Origin: Neoechinorhynchus agilis
Taxonomy: Eukaryota; Acanthocephala
Direction of reading: 5' to 3'
Length of the DNA stretch: 64,000 bases
Assembly (NCBI GenBank): GCA_051530055.1
Contig: CM121342.1
Location: 7,564,001-7,628,000, forward strand
Shown: positions 34,577-47,432 of the stretch, one piece after another
Numbering within the stretch: the first letter of the stretch is position 1
Layout of the letters: each line of letters opens with the position of its first letter
Made by a program: the position numbers and the translations under genes
Notes under the pieces: generated by a model
Database searches by the model: none
The model's input: the letters and a program-made list of their open reading frames with translations, nothing else
What the model was told of the DNA's origin: nothing

Positions 34577-37500
34577 ATAATAAGCTCACTCGCTGGTTAT
34601 TAAAAGACGTTCCTAAAACGTCTTGGTGAAGACCTAAATAACACTTTTAATCATATTAACCGTTACCTTCTCAGGTACCAACATTTTCACATCGATTGAA
34701 ATATTTCGCTTCGTCAGTCTTTTAAAAATATTTTAGTTGTTTTCTATTGCATGGCTCGGGTTTTTAAAAGGCTTTTGAGCGAAATATCTCAATAAATATA
34801 TATTTAGAAGTGTTGTTTAGAAATCTTCACCCGGTAAAGAGTTTATTAAAGACGTTCAGTGAACGTCTTCGGGTTCATCATCAGTTCGCTGGTTATTAAA
34901 AGACGTCCCAAAAACGTCTTGGTGAAGACCTAAATAACACTTTTAATCATATTACCCGGTACCTTCTCATGTACCGACATTTTCACATCGATTGAGATAT
35001 TTCGCTTCGTCAGCCTTTTAAAAATATTTTAGTTGTTTTGTATTGCATGGCTCGGTTTTTAAAAGACTTTTGTAGCGAAATATCCAAGTTCAGTGAACGT
35101 CTTCGGGTTCATCATCAGTTCGCTGGTTATTAAAAGACGTCCCAAAAACGTCTTGGCGAAGACCTAAATAACACTTTTAATCATACCGGTACCTTCTCAG
35201 GTACCGACATTTTCACATCGATTGAAATATTTCGCTTCGTCAGTCTTTTAAAAATATTTTAGTTGTTTTGTATTGCATGGCTCGGGTTTTTAAAAGACTT
35301 TTGTAGCGAAATATCGCAATAAATATATATTTAGAAGTGTTGTTTAGAAATCTTCACCCGGTAAAGAGTTTATTAAAGACGTTCAGTGAACGTCTTCGGG
35401 TTCATCATCAGTTCGCTGGTTATTAAAAGACGTCCCTAAAACGTCTTGGTGAAGACCTAAATAACACTTTTAATCATATAATCCGGTACCTTCTCAGGTA
35501 CCGACATTTTCACATCGATTGAGATATTTCGCTTCGTCAGTCTTTTAAAAATATTTTAGTTGTTTTGTATTGCATGGCTCGGGTTTTTAAAAGACTTTTG
35601 TAGCGAAATATCGCAATAAATATATATTTAGAAGTGTTGTTTAGAAATCTTCACCCGGTAAAGAGTTTATTAAAGACGTTCAGTGAACGTCTTCGGGTTC
35701 ATCATCAGTTCGCTGGTTATTAAAAGACGTCCCAAAAACGTCTTGGCGAAGACCTAAATAACACTTTTAATCATATAATCCGGTACCTTCTCAGGTACCG
35801 ACATTTTCACATCGATTGAGATATTTCGTTTCGTCAGTCTTTTAAAAATATTTTAGTTGTTTTGTATTGCATGGCTCGGGTTTTTAAAAGACTTTTGTAG
35901 CGAAATATCTCAATAAATATATATTTAGAAGTGTTGTTTAGAAGTCTTCACCCGGTAAAGAGTTTATTAAAGACGTTCAGTGAACGTCTTCGGGTTCATC
36001 ATCAGTTCGCTGGTTATTAAAAGACGTCCCAAAAACGTCTTGGTGAAGACCTAAATAACACTTTTAATCATATAACCCGGTACCTTCTCAGGTACCGACA
36101 TTTTCACATCGATTGAGATATTTCGCTTCGTCAGTCTTTTAAAAATATTTTAGTTGTTTTGTATTGCATGGCTCGGGTTTTTAAAAGACTTTTGTAGCGA
36201 AATATCTCAATAAATATATATTTAGAAGTGTTGTTTAGAAATCTTTAACCGGTAAAGAGTTTATTAAAGACGTTCAGTGAACGTCTTCGGGTTCATCATC
36301 AGTTCGCTGGTTATTAAAAGACGTCCCAAAAACGTCTTGGCGAAGACCTAAATAACACTTTTAATCATATAATCCGGTACCTTCTCAGGTACCGACATTT
36401 TCACATCGATTGAGATATTTCGCTTCGTCAGTCTTTTAAAAATATTTTAGTTGTTTTGTATTGCATGGCTCGGGTTTTTAAAAGACTTTTGTAGCGAAAT
36501 ATCTCAATAAATATATATTTAGAAGTGTTGTTTAGAAATCTTCACCCGGTAAAGAGTTTATTAAAGACGTTCAGTGAACGTCTTCGGGTTCATCATCAGT
36601 TCGCTGGTTATTAAAAGACGTCCCAAAAACGTCTTGGTGAGACCTAAATAACACTTTTAATCATATTACCCGGTACCTTCTCAGGTACCGACATTTTCAC
36701 ATCGATTGAGATATTTCGCTTCGTCAGTCTTTTAAAAATATTTTAGTTGTTTTGTATTGCATGGCTCGGGTTTTTAAAAGACTTTTGTAGCGAAATATCT
36801 CAATAAATATATATTTAGAAGTGTTGTTTAGAAGTCTTCACCCGGTAAAGAGTTTATTAAAGACGTTCAGTGAACGTCTTCGGGTTCATCATCAGTTCGC
36901 TGGTTATTAAAAGACGTCCCGAAAACGTCTTGGCGAAGACCTAAATAACACTTTTAATCATATAATCCGGTACCTTCTCAGGTACCGACATTTTCACATC
37001 GATTGAGATATTTCGTTTCGTCAGTCTTTTAAAAATATTTTAGTTGTTTTGTATTGCATGGCTCGGGTTTTTAAAAGACTTTTGTAGCGAAATATCTCAA
37101 TAAATATATATTTAGAAGTGTTGTTTAGAAATCTTCACCCGGTAAAGAGTTTATTAAAGACGTTCAGTGAACGTCTTCGGGTTCATCATCAGTTCCTGGT
37201 TTTAAAAGACGTCACGTTCAGTGAACGTCTTCGGGTTCATCATCGTTGTCTGGTTATTAAAAGACGTCCCGAAAACGTCTTGGTGAAGACCTAAATAACA
37301 CTTTTAATCATATTACCCGGTACCTTCTCAGGTACCGACATTTTCACATCGATTGAGATATTTCGCTTCGTCAGTCTTTTAAAAATATTTTAGTTGTTTT
37401 GTATTGCATGGCTCGGGTTTTTAAAAGACTTTTGTAGCGAAATATCTCAATAAATATATATTTAGAAGTGTTGTTTAGAAGTCTTCACCCGGTAAAGAGT

Positions 37501-40205
37501 TTATTAAAGACGTTCAGTGAACGTCTTCGGGTTCATCATCAGTTCGCTGGTTATTAAAAGACGTCAAAAACGTCTTGGCGAAGACCTAAATAACACTTTT
37601 AATCATATTACCCGGTACCTTCTCAGGTACCGACATTTTCACATCGATTGAGATATTTCGCTTCGTCAGTCTTTTAAAAATATTTTAGTTGTTTTGTATT
37701 GCATGGCTCGGGTTTTTAAAAGACTTTTGTAGCGAAATATCTCAATAAATATATATTTAGAAGTGTTGTTTAGAAATCTTTAACCGGTAAAGAGTTTATT
37801 AAAGACGTTCAGTGAACGTCTTCGGGTTCATCATCAGTTCGCTGGTTATTAAAAGACGTCCCGAAAATGTCTTGGCGAAGACCAAAAATAACACTTTTAA
37901 TCATATAATCCGGTACCTTCTCAGGTACCGACATTTTCACATCGATTGAGATTTTTCGTTTCGTCAGTCTTTTAAAAATATTTTAGTTGTTTTGTATTGC
38001 ATGGCTCGGGTTTTTAAAAGGCTTTTGCAGCGAAATATCTCAATAAATATATATTTAGAAGTGTTGTTTAGAAATCTTCACCCGGTAAAGAGTTTATTAA
38101 AGACGTTCAGTGAACGTCTTCGGGTTCATCATCAGTTCGCTGGTTGTTAAAAGACGTCCCAAAAACGTCTTGGTGAAGACCAAAAATAACACTTTTAATC
38201 ATATAATCCGGTACCTTCTCAGGTACCGACATTTTCACATCGATTGAGATATTTCGTTTCGTCAGTCTTTTAAAAATATTTTAGTTGTTTTGTATTGCAT
38301 GGCTCGGGTTTTTAAAAGACTTTTGTAGCGAAATATCGCAATAAATATATATTTAGAAGTGTTGTTTAGAAGTCTTCACCCGGTAAAGAGTTTATTAAAG
38401 ACGTTCAGTGAACGTCTTCGGGTTCATCATCTGTTGTCTGGTTATTAAAAGACGTTCCTAAAACGTCTTGGTGAAGACCTAAATAACACTTTTAATCATA
38501 TAATCCGGTACCTTCTCAGGTACCGACATTTTCACATCGATTGAGATATTTCGTTTCGTCAGTCTTTTAAAAATATTTTAGTTGTTTTCTATTGCATGGC
38601 TCGGGTTTTTAAAAGACTTGTAGCGAAATATCTCAATAAATATATATTTAGAAGTGTTGTTTAGAAGTCTTCACCCGGTAAAGAGTTTATTAAAGACGTT
38701 CAGTGAACGTCTTCGGGTTCATCATCAGTTCGCTGGTTGTTAAAAGACGTCCCAAAAACGTCTTGGTGAAGACCTAAATAACACTTTTAATCATATTACC
38801 CGGTACCTTCTCACGTACCGACATTTTCACATCGATTGAGATATTTCGCTTCGTCAGCCTTTTAAAAATATTTTAGTTGTTTTGTATTGCATGGCTCGGG
38901 TTTTTAAAAGACTTTTGTAGCGAAATATCTCAATAAATATATATTTAGAAGTGTTGTTTAGAAGTTCAACGCCGGTAAAGAGTTTTCTTTTCTTTTCTTT
39001 TCTCTCTCTTCTTATTAAAGACGTTCAGTGAACGTCTTCGGGTTCATCATCTGTTGTCTGGTTATTAAAAGACGTTCCTAAAACGTCTTGGTGAAGACCT
39101 AAATAACACTTTTAATCATATAACCCGGTACCTTCTCAGGTACCGACGTTTTCACATCGATTGAGATATTTCGCTTCGTCAGTCTTTTACTTTTTAAAAT
39201 ATTTTAGTTGTTTGTATTGCATGGCTCGGGTTTTTAAAAGACTTTTGTAGCGAAACATCGCAATAAATATATATTTAGAAGTGTTGTTTAGAAGTCTTCA
39301 CCCGGTAAAGAATTTATTAAAGACGTTCAGTGAACCTCGTCGGGTTCATCATCACTTCGCTGGTTATTAAAAGACGTCCCAAAAACGTCTTGGTGAAGAC
39401 CTAAATAACACTTTTAATCATATTACCCGGTACCCTCTCATGTACCGACATTTTCACATCGATTGAGATATTTCGCTTCGTCAGCCTTTTAAAAATATTT
39501 TAGTTGTTTTGTATTACATGGCTCGGGTTTTTAAAAGACTTTTGTAGCGAAATATCTCAATAAATATATATTTAGAAGTGTTGTTTTGAAGTCTTTAACC
39601 GGTAAAGAGTTTATTGAAAACGTTCAGTGAACGTCTTCGGGTTCATCATCAGTTCGCTGGTTGTTAAAAGACGTCCCAAAAACGTCTTGGCGAAGACCTA
39701 AATAACACTTTTAATCATATTACCCGGCACCTTCTCAGGTACCGACATTTTCACATCGATTGAGATATTTCGCTTCGTCAGTCTTTTAAAAATATTTTAG
39801 TTGTTTTGTATTGCATGGCTCGGGTTTTTAAAAGACTTTTGTAGCGAAATATCTCAATAAATATATATTTAGAAGTGTTGTTTAGATGTCTTCACCCGGT
39901 AAAGAGTTTATTAAAGACGTTCAGTGAACGTCTTCGGGTTCATCATCAGTTCGCTGGTTGTTAAAAGACGTCCCAAAAACGTCTTGGCGAAGACCTAAAT
40001 AACACTTTTAATCATATTACCCGGCACCTTCTCAGGTACCGACATCGATTGAGATATTTTCGAGCTTCGTCAGTCTTTAAAAAATATTTTAGTTGTTTTG
40101 TATTGCATGGCTCGGGTTTTTAAAAGACTTTTGTAGCGAAATATCTCAATAAATATATATTTAGAAGTGTTGTTTAGAAATCTTTTTAACCGGTAAAGTT
40201 TATTG
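34577..40205. repeat. Satellite array, ~296-bp unit, about 19 copies
   Basis: Head-to-tail units, each marked by AAGACGTTCAGTGAACGTCT. This motif recurs at ~34849, 35376, 35672, 35968, 36265, 36561, 36858, 37156, 37505, 37802, 38098, 38396, 38693, 39015, 39321, 39617 and 39914, with shortened units near 35085 and 37210. Units are ~95-98 percent alike. Each holds several inverted repeats: AAGACGTTCA/TGAACGTCTT, AAGACGT/ACGTCTT, CGGTACCT/AGGTACCG, and a two-stem hairpin of 13+13 bp. One unit (near 38980-39012) carries a TTTCTTTTC-rich insertion. There is no coding potential. Confidence 0.97.
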
Positions 40206-41790
40206 AAAACTGATGATGAATGCTAGGAGGTTCACAGAACGTCTTCAAAAACTCTACAGCGCGAAGACTTCTAAACAATTAGTCTACATCCGATTCTTTC
40301 GTTTTTTGTTTAATACGCAAATGTTGCCTCTGTTCGTACTTTTAATACGAAACGAGCTTGCGTTTTCTTGATCTGCTCATCGGCGCGAGCGATAAAATGG
40401 TATTTTATCCAATAATCATGGGTAAGTGTACAAGGCGATTGGTACTTGAGGAATGATCGATAGAGAAATCTGATTGGTAGGGCTTTGAATGGTTTCTTAA
40501 CCAATTATTCTCTGTTGTTATCGCCATAGCGGAGTCACTTATTTAAACTGTATTTACCCGAATGATCCGTCTTAGATATCGGATTGACCCAATCAGACAT
40601 GAAGAAACGGACCGCTTAGGGGTCATTTTCAAAATTTGACCCTATCGAGTTATCGCCAATCGGGGATGGTTGCACGCGATAAAACCCTGGATCTAAGGAC
40701 TTCGTGTCTATTGTTTTTGAAAGATTGGAATCGTTAACATTGGTTAGAATCGACGAGATCTTTTCTATTTAATCAATTTGGTTCCTCCCCCCCCGTAATC
40801 TTCTTCAACTCGAAGACTGGTTTCGTCTTAGTATCAACCTAGACATTCAACGTTCATTCCCGGAAACTGGTAATCTCAGGTCCATGATAGTCGTTGCTTT
40901 TGGGAGTTTATTAGACTGTTAGTCGCATGATGTCATGATAATAAGATTGGAATCAGCTGTCGATTAAATTTTATTTTGCCGACAGAAACTCGAGATTTAA
41001 GTTTAACCCTCCAACTGTTGTTGAAGTTTCACATTTCCGCCATTCATTAGCTGCTGACGCGTCATCGATTTGTCCTTGTAAACGTCTAAAGGTTACCCGG
41101 ATCTGAACAGCGATGATTCCAGTAGTTGTCTTGCGAAGAATGTGGACCTGTTTCGTTCAAATAAAACAGCACAATTATGTATACGATTCCACCCTAAAGT
41201 TCGTTAAGCTTTAAAGCGTAAAATTTGCTAGAAAATCTTTAATACTGAGAAAGGATAATTGTTTCACCATAAATTATTGCTATAATGTACTTTCACTATT
41301 CGTTTACCATTAAATTGATAGAGCGCCATGTAGATTTCCAACTCATAAATAGAGCTTTGGGCGATTGCTTTTTTAAATTTAGTAACTGTTTCTCTGTAGT
41401 CACTTTCTGTTTTGATCGTAAGGATGCCAGAATTTGAGCGAAAGGTATTTTTTCCATAGTGACACATTTCAATGAGCGATGCTTGGGTCAAGTCTCACTT
41501 TCAGTCTGAGGACCTTTCGCTTTTTGAGTCTCGATCATAGCTGCGCGTTCAGACGACGCCTTCGTTAAACCACCGCTCTTTTTTTCGATATTTCAATTGT
41601 CATTTAACCTTTATAATACGTTCATTTTATTGGTCAAAAAGCTATTACTTTCACAGTAAATTAATCCGTTTTTTTTGTATTAGATCATTTAATCCCGAAC
41701 GATGTTAGACCTAACAAAGAAAAGTTATAAGTTGCGTATAATATCAAGTAGTGCCAGTAAAGACTTCAAAACTAATAAAAAATTCTTCAG
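40206..41790. other. Unassigned DNA between satellite and mobile elements
   Basis: No supported gene. A 75-codon minus-strand open frame (41264-41491) has no ATG start at its 5' end or recognised domain and could be a lone exon at best. A run of eight C occurs near 40790. The satellite's flank has decayed unit fragments to ~40275. Confidence 0.4.
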
Positions 41791-41814
41791 ACATTCTTCA
41801 AATAAGAATTGTGG

Positions 41815-41990
41815 TGAATCCCCACTATCACGGGTGCGTCGACTACGATATTGCCTACGTAGGTGAAACAACGAATCTACTGATGCCACTCATGAACATC
41901 GTGCCATAAGTGCAAACGTGTCGAATGTAATTGCATCTTTACTTATAAGACTCGACAAATGCCCTCGCTCAATTCGATTTCATTGATGGG
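41815..41990 (+). mobile_element. Penelope-like GIY-YIG endonuclease fragment
   Basis: Plus-strand translation in shifting frames gives YVGETTNLL, then R..KHRA-like residues and a hydrophobic tail. This follows the GIY-YIG pattern YVGET....R...H found at the C-terminus of Penelope-like elements. It is short and decayed; no linked RT is visible here. Confidence 0.45.
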
Positions 41991-42040
41991 TTCCCGTTCT
42001 ATTTTCTATCGATGATTGTTCAAATAATTGCATTTTGAAG

Positions 42041-45000
42041 CTATATTTTCCCAAAGAAGTTCCGTCTCAGTCTAAAAGCTAACCTTGGGTTGAATTCTTC
42101 GTGGTCTACAAAGCCCGTTTGCCTCATCTTGTCGAACTCCTCTTTTACAGTAGCCCAGTCCGCTAGCGGAAGCAAATGCAGCTGACTTCCTGCCATCAAC
42201 TCTGCCATCCCTTCTTGCCATGAACAACCAAGGAGGAGCACTAGGTTGGTTACTGCGGTGACTCCCATGCCCGATTGAGCCACCAACACCTCTGCTAACA
42301 ACTCTCTTCTTTCAGGAAAAGTTCGAATGAAGCATTTAACCGCGGATGTCAAAGATAGTTTCACTTTTGTGTCGTACCCTTGTGGTGGATCGTCAAACTC
42401 ACTTTTCACCGCCTCCGGCAAATGTTCGAGATCGCGTAAAATGCGCAGCCAGGCCTCCGGCGCTAACCCACAATTATGCTTCCTCCGCTCCGCTCTCGCT
42501 ATTGTTGCACGCATCCTGGCTCCCGTCCAGTCAGAATGCCCTTCCTTGCGCTTGTCCCCAAATACAAACAGATCCGGAGATAGCACGCTCCTTATTGCTT
42601 CTCTGCAACACTCGGGTCGTCGACTCAGAATGCCCCTCGCCGCCGTGAACCCTTCTTTGAGGGTCCGATGTTTAGCGTAGACGAACTGGAGGCTGCATCC
42701 GCACCCTCCACAGCTCGCTCTTCGCCCAGACCCGCCATCGCTGCCACCGGTGGTGGACTTGCAGTTGTCTCCCGAGCCCTGGACTCTCTCGACTTGGCCC
42801 GGGTGACGGGGGGAGAGACCCGTCCCGCCAAAGAAGTCCCAGACAGAAAACCCTGGTCCTGGGACGTTTCTTGCCCAACACCGCGTCACTGGCCGTCGCC
42901 CTTGATCCTTCATCCAACGGCGGTACTCTGCCACATCTAATACGGGCGTGTGTTTTAAGGCCTCCGCTGCTCCTTCCAATGCCCGAACTGCCTGTCCCTG
43001 TAACAACTTGGTCTGCGAGTTTGGTGCCAACCACTTGATTGATCTTAGACTTCTGGCCATAGCTCTCGTTGCTCGTGCTCGTTGATCCATGCCAATGGGT
43101 CGTATCGCGTCTAGCCACTTCGCCGTGAACAAGGTGGTCTGTATCGTCCGTTCCGCCAAGCCTCTAGCCTCATCCTCTGTTGCTTCCAAGCCCCTTGGCA
43201 GTGTTGTCATTCGTAAGGCTTGAATCAATTCAGCGGGCGCCTTCCGTGTTTTCGAGCACTTCCAACTGAATTTCCTCAAAAGAGATCGTTTGCCCTACTC
43301 CTTCCTTGTCTTCTAGCGCAGCTGCTCCTTCTAAGTTGGGATTGGGGCCTTCCTGGGGGCGGTCCGCTGTTTGAATCCTCTTCTTCCTCCTCTGGCAATT
43401 CAGGTTTTGGCTGGGGTGGTGCAGCCGTTGTTGCTGCTATCACATGCGTCGGTGATTCTGGTGCCGGTGTCTCATGCCTTTCAATGATTTGTTTGAGTGA
43501 GTCCCCGAGTGGCTGCAGCATATTCTGCTTCTGGCCAGCTGTTCGTTTCTGAGGAGGAGCTGGTGGAACATCCTGGTCGCCCTTACGCCGGTGCGGCCGA
43601 TTTGGTCCAAATGCTGGAGGTGGGGCGAAGGTGTCCCAGGGGCCGGGCATTGCGGTTGCGTGCGCGGCACCGTGCATCGCACATACCCATTTCTCCGCTC
43701 TGCCGAAGCATTTGAAGAGATGGAGCTGCTGTAGCGTGTCGTACAATGTTGGCACGCGCACCAACAAGGTGTCTACATGTCCGCAGCCCACGTAACTGGA
43801 TGGGATATAGGGCACGAACCTTAGCTAGAAGTCGTCCCTATTGGGTTGCGCTTGTGCCAAATACTCCGACCGGCCTGAGTCGGACCAGGTTCGCCTATAT
43901 TGCAGAGCCGTGCCTATGGCCTGTAATGCGAGGTTGGCTAGCCTCGCATCGTAGCCGTGGACTGCCTTTACCGTCACCCATTTTCCCGCTACGCGCTCTG
44001 CATTTTCAACACTAAATCCTTCCAAGACTATCTTCGAGGATGAGATGTGAGGAGTCGCCATTCCCAACATTGCCACCAAATGCTAGGGCAGATAGCTTGC
44101 CCAATCGGTCGTGTCGTCCACTTGGGTTCTCAAGTGGACCCCACCAGAGGTTGGTCCACCCAAAGTGGTAGCAGATCCGCGAATAGATATCCCACAGCTC
44201 TGCTGCAGGAAGGATCAGCTCCTCTAAGTCGTATTCCGTGTCTAGTAGCCTACTGTAGGCAATCAGAGGATTATTCACGTTGGGCCAGGCCGTTTTCCCA
44301 AGCAGCATGTCCCTGAATGGGAACTCCGGCGACGCAGCAAGGCCCACTGCTGCCAACACCGTCCGAGGGTCTCCAACTTCCGATGGCACATAGATAACGT
44401 CACTTCGTCCCATCATTGCCTGTATGAGAGGATCACCATGGGCCTGACTGTTATTCACGTTGAGCCACCTCAGGGTTCGTGCCCACCCTAGACGCCGTTC
44501 AATCCTCGCTCCCGCCTCTCACAAAGCTTGGGCACAGTAAACCGCCGCCATGCGCATCACGAATCTCTCTGGTTGGACCTTCCTGCTCATTAATGTCTTG
44601 ATCGCTTTTGCATGCCCAGGCTGGTAGTCCTGCGCCCTTACACCTCCTACGAATTGACTCGTGTTCTTTAACGCCTGTAGCCACGCTCCGTCACGCACAA
44701 TGTCTGTTAATCCAGAACACATCTCCAGTAGCGCCAAGGTGGGTATTCGTTCGTGCTCCTTCCTGCGCTCTGATATCTACACTGAATCCCCTCTCTGACC
44801 GTTGAGAACCTCACCTCAATATCCCTGTATCGACTGCAGCCATATATGCAAATCATCCCCTAACTTTCCCATTCCCAACTGGGCTCAACCATTGGAAGAA
44901 GTTCTCCCCGAGTGTTCACCCTGAGGTTCCCTGTCCCTGTCCAGAACATAGCAATCATCTTCTGGCCCAGCTTCCGGCACCTCATCCATTTCATCGACAT

Positions 45001-45950
45001 CTATTCCCAGCTCCTGTTTTGCGAATTGCTCCTGGTAATCATCCGGTAGCCCGTCGTCCTCATATACATCATGGGGGCTATGGAGTGCAGATTTGGACAA
45101 TAATGAGTGAGCGACCACTCCAGGTGAAACCTGCCGTGGTCAAGGTGGTATAGTGCCGAGAGCGAATCGCCATTAGGCCTGAATCCATACCTATAGCGAT
45201 CGCCCGTTATCAGAGTCACTACCTGGTGTGGGTAGTCAACCGGTCCAGAGTATGGGTGGAGTGGTACATCCGGTAGGCCGTGCATGCTTGCGGTGGGCAG
45301 CGTCCTCTCCTGGACGAGCAGAGCGTATTCCACTCCGACCACGTGATGTATACTGGCGATTGCATTCAATCTCTTGGTATCTGGCAACTCCCAGTACATA
45401 ACCATATTCCCGTCCTTGCAAAGTTCTCGCACAGCCCTCTGGCAAGGTTGGGAACCAACCGAGAAGATCATACGATAAGATTCTAAAGTTACGTGCGATT
45501 TTAGCTTGTCTAAGGAAAGTGCTTGGCAGGTTCGTTGAAAATGTGGTGGCGAGGTGTTTCCCAACGGCTCCTTTATACCCTAGATCATTCAGATTTTTAT
45601 TGATTCGAGGGCGGGTATACAACAGCCCATAATCCTTTAGCGACCACTGGACCATGTCAGCCGAAAAGTCAATGAGAAGGGCTGACATCGTCGCCTCAAT
45701 CACTAAATCATGTGCCATGCATGGCCCTACCACTGACACTAGCTGCTCCGCCGTGTCCCGGTACTGCAACAGTGGGCACATCAAGTACCCACGCATTGCA
45801 GCCTTCGGCAAAGCGATCGTGAGGTTAGTGGTCCCAAAGACTAGGTGCCCCGGCCTCCCGTATACACCTGCACCGCCTGCAAGAAGATGTCCTGCCGAGC
45901 GAAGCGGTGACACCAGATCATAGCCGTCTCGAATATCATGTTAGCTGACG
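42041..45950 (-). mobile_element. GC-rich virus-like fossil, possibly totivirus-like
   Basis: A ~3.9-kb minus-strand block with much higher GC than its surroundings and a series of long coding stretches. The upstream part (about 43.8-45.95 kb) reads like a large structural protein of ordinary globular composition. The middle (near 43.3-43.7 kb) is Pro/Glu/Ala-rich. The downstream part (42.04-43.3 kb) is a different, Arg-rich protein, possibly the beginning of a polymerase. Capsid-then-polymerase order with a Pro/Ala-rich capsid end is typical of toti-like double-stranded RNA viruses, hence the tentative family. I see no polymerase catalytic motif, so the family is inference. It is broken, with roughly four to six breaks, and of moderate age. 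Confidence 0.45.
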
Positions 45951-46015
45951 TTGTCAGCTCACCGATCCTATCTACTTCCGCTGTCGATCTACCTCCTCGA
46001 TCAGCCTACTCAATG

Positions 46016-46860
46016 TGCTGTCACCACTTCGTTTTAATATTTTCCTAAACAACTTCAAACATCTCTCCTCTCACTTTGAACCCTTCTTATACGGCGACGA
46101 TGTCACCCTCATCACTCAATCACCACCCACCTCTCTCTTTCTTTAACTTCTAACGAAATCAAACGCATAAAAGATTTCTGCACCAATCACAAACTCTACC
46201 TTAATTTCTCCAAATGCTTCAAAATGATCATCTCTCTTGCGCATCTTCACATCATCTCATGAGCTTCTAAATGACATCCTACGCGTCACCTACCTAAGAA
46301 TTGTGGGTCTCCGATTTCAATCAAATTAGAAATGGGACTCGCGAATCACTCTCTCCCTAAAGCACAACGCCTTTAAAATTGATCTCCTCAAACGCCTCCA
46401 ACATTTAGGAATCCCTTCACCCGATCTCTACAAATTTTACTTCTGCTTTATCTTACCATCCCTCACCTACGGTTTTCTCGTATTTTGCAACCATTCCAAA
46501 TCTCAAGTCCGTCGTCTTGAAATGTTTCATAAAATAGCATCTAAAATTTGTACAATTTTTCCCCCTCTCACCGAATGCCTTGATACTATTTTCAACGCCT
46601 CTCAATCCTACCATCACAATTTCGTCAACATATCGCCTCCTTTTCAATCGAGTACAACACTCGTAATCCTAATTCGTTTCACCCTCCCTCAACCTCGCAC
46701 CTCCCTATACCTACGCTCCTTTTTCCATACTGCCCAATCTTCTCGGATATCAGAACTTGAAATGAACCTGAGGAAAGACTTACCTTACAAGCGCTCCTGC
46801 AAACAATAAACACCAATTGCCACCAAAATGGAGACCTTCCAAACCAACCGGATATTACCA
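46016..46860 (+). mobile_element. LINE reverse transcriptase, C-terminal remnant
   Basis: Plus-strand translation (with breaks) gives a catalytic-type FLYGDDVTLI, then LKRLQHLGIPSPDLYKFYF and ILPSLTYGFLVFC followed by RRLEMFHKIASKIC. This is the usual run after the RT fingers in Jockey/CR1-like LINE ORF2 (thumb region with the R.LE..Q..A.R pattern). Only the 3' part survives. Confidence 0.7.
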
Positions 46861-47044
46861 CCCGCCGGCACTCTTAATCCACTCCAAAATCAATAGTCAT
46901 CTCATTTTCCAATCAGAACTCGAGTGTTTATGAGGATCCGACAAATAAAACTTGTTATTATTACGTCTAAAGGTATATCTGGCGGCGCGTCCGCGTGTTG
47001 GAGGGCCAATCTTTGAAGGACCGAATTGTCTAAGTGTTTTATCC

Positions 47045-47286
47045 GCGCCGATAGATCAATAAAGACAGCACACAATCGTATGTCTAAATATCGAATTTAA
47101 TAAATAAAGCATCTGAAAACTTTGATAAAGACGACACACAATCGTATGCCGAAATATCGAATTTAATAAAGTATCTGAAAACTTTGATAAAGACGGCACA
47201 CAATCGTATGCCGAAATATCGAATTTAATAAATAAAGTATCTGAAAACTTTGATAAAGACGGCACACAATCGTATGCCGAAATAAG
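47045..47286. repeat. Tandem repeat, ~62-66 bp unit, about 4 copies
   Basis: The word ACACAATCGTATG recurs at about 47070, 47137, 47198 and 47263. Between repeats lie CGAATTTAATAAA and GTATCTGAAAACTTTGATAA. The second unit is short by 4 bases. Confidence 0.9.
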
Positions 47287-47298
47287 TTGTTCATGAAT

Positions 47299-47432
47299 AT
47301 ATATTTTTTGTTTGGTGATGAGAGGAATGGAGATTAATATATTGCTTCCCTTCCACAATATTTCATCCGTTTCCTCGGACTTCTAGCAATAAATTAATCT
47401 CTATTCCTCTCATCACTAAACAAAAAATATAT
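47299..47432. repeat. Fold-back (MITE-like) element
   Basis: Arms of about 40 bp, 47299-47337 and 47393-47432, are reverse complements with one or two mismatches (TTTGGTGATGAGAGGAAT against ATTCCTCTCATCACTAAA). A second pair, ATTGCT/AGCAAT, sits inside. The loop is ~50 bases. It could be a tiny non-autonomous DNA element or a hairpin RNA locus. Confidence 0.85.

Noticed and set aside
35998-36004. CTGATGA on the minus strand of every satellite unit as a hammerhead core
   Set aside because: A short stem (TGAAC/GTTCA) follows, but GAAA and a stem III with cleavage site do not, so the core is incomplete.
34577-40205. Regular repeats as a CRISPR-like array
   Set aside because: The ~296-bp units are contiguous without unique spacers, in a eukaryotic context.
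41264-41491. 75-codon minus-strand gene
   Set aside because: No ATG at its start, no domain and no neighbouring exon I could link.
42327-43118. Overlapping plus-strand frames inside the GC-rich block
   Set aside because: Shadows caused by high GC opposite the longer minus-strand coding stretches.
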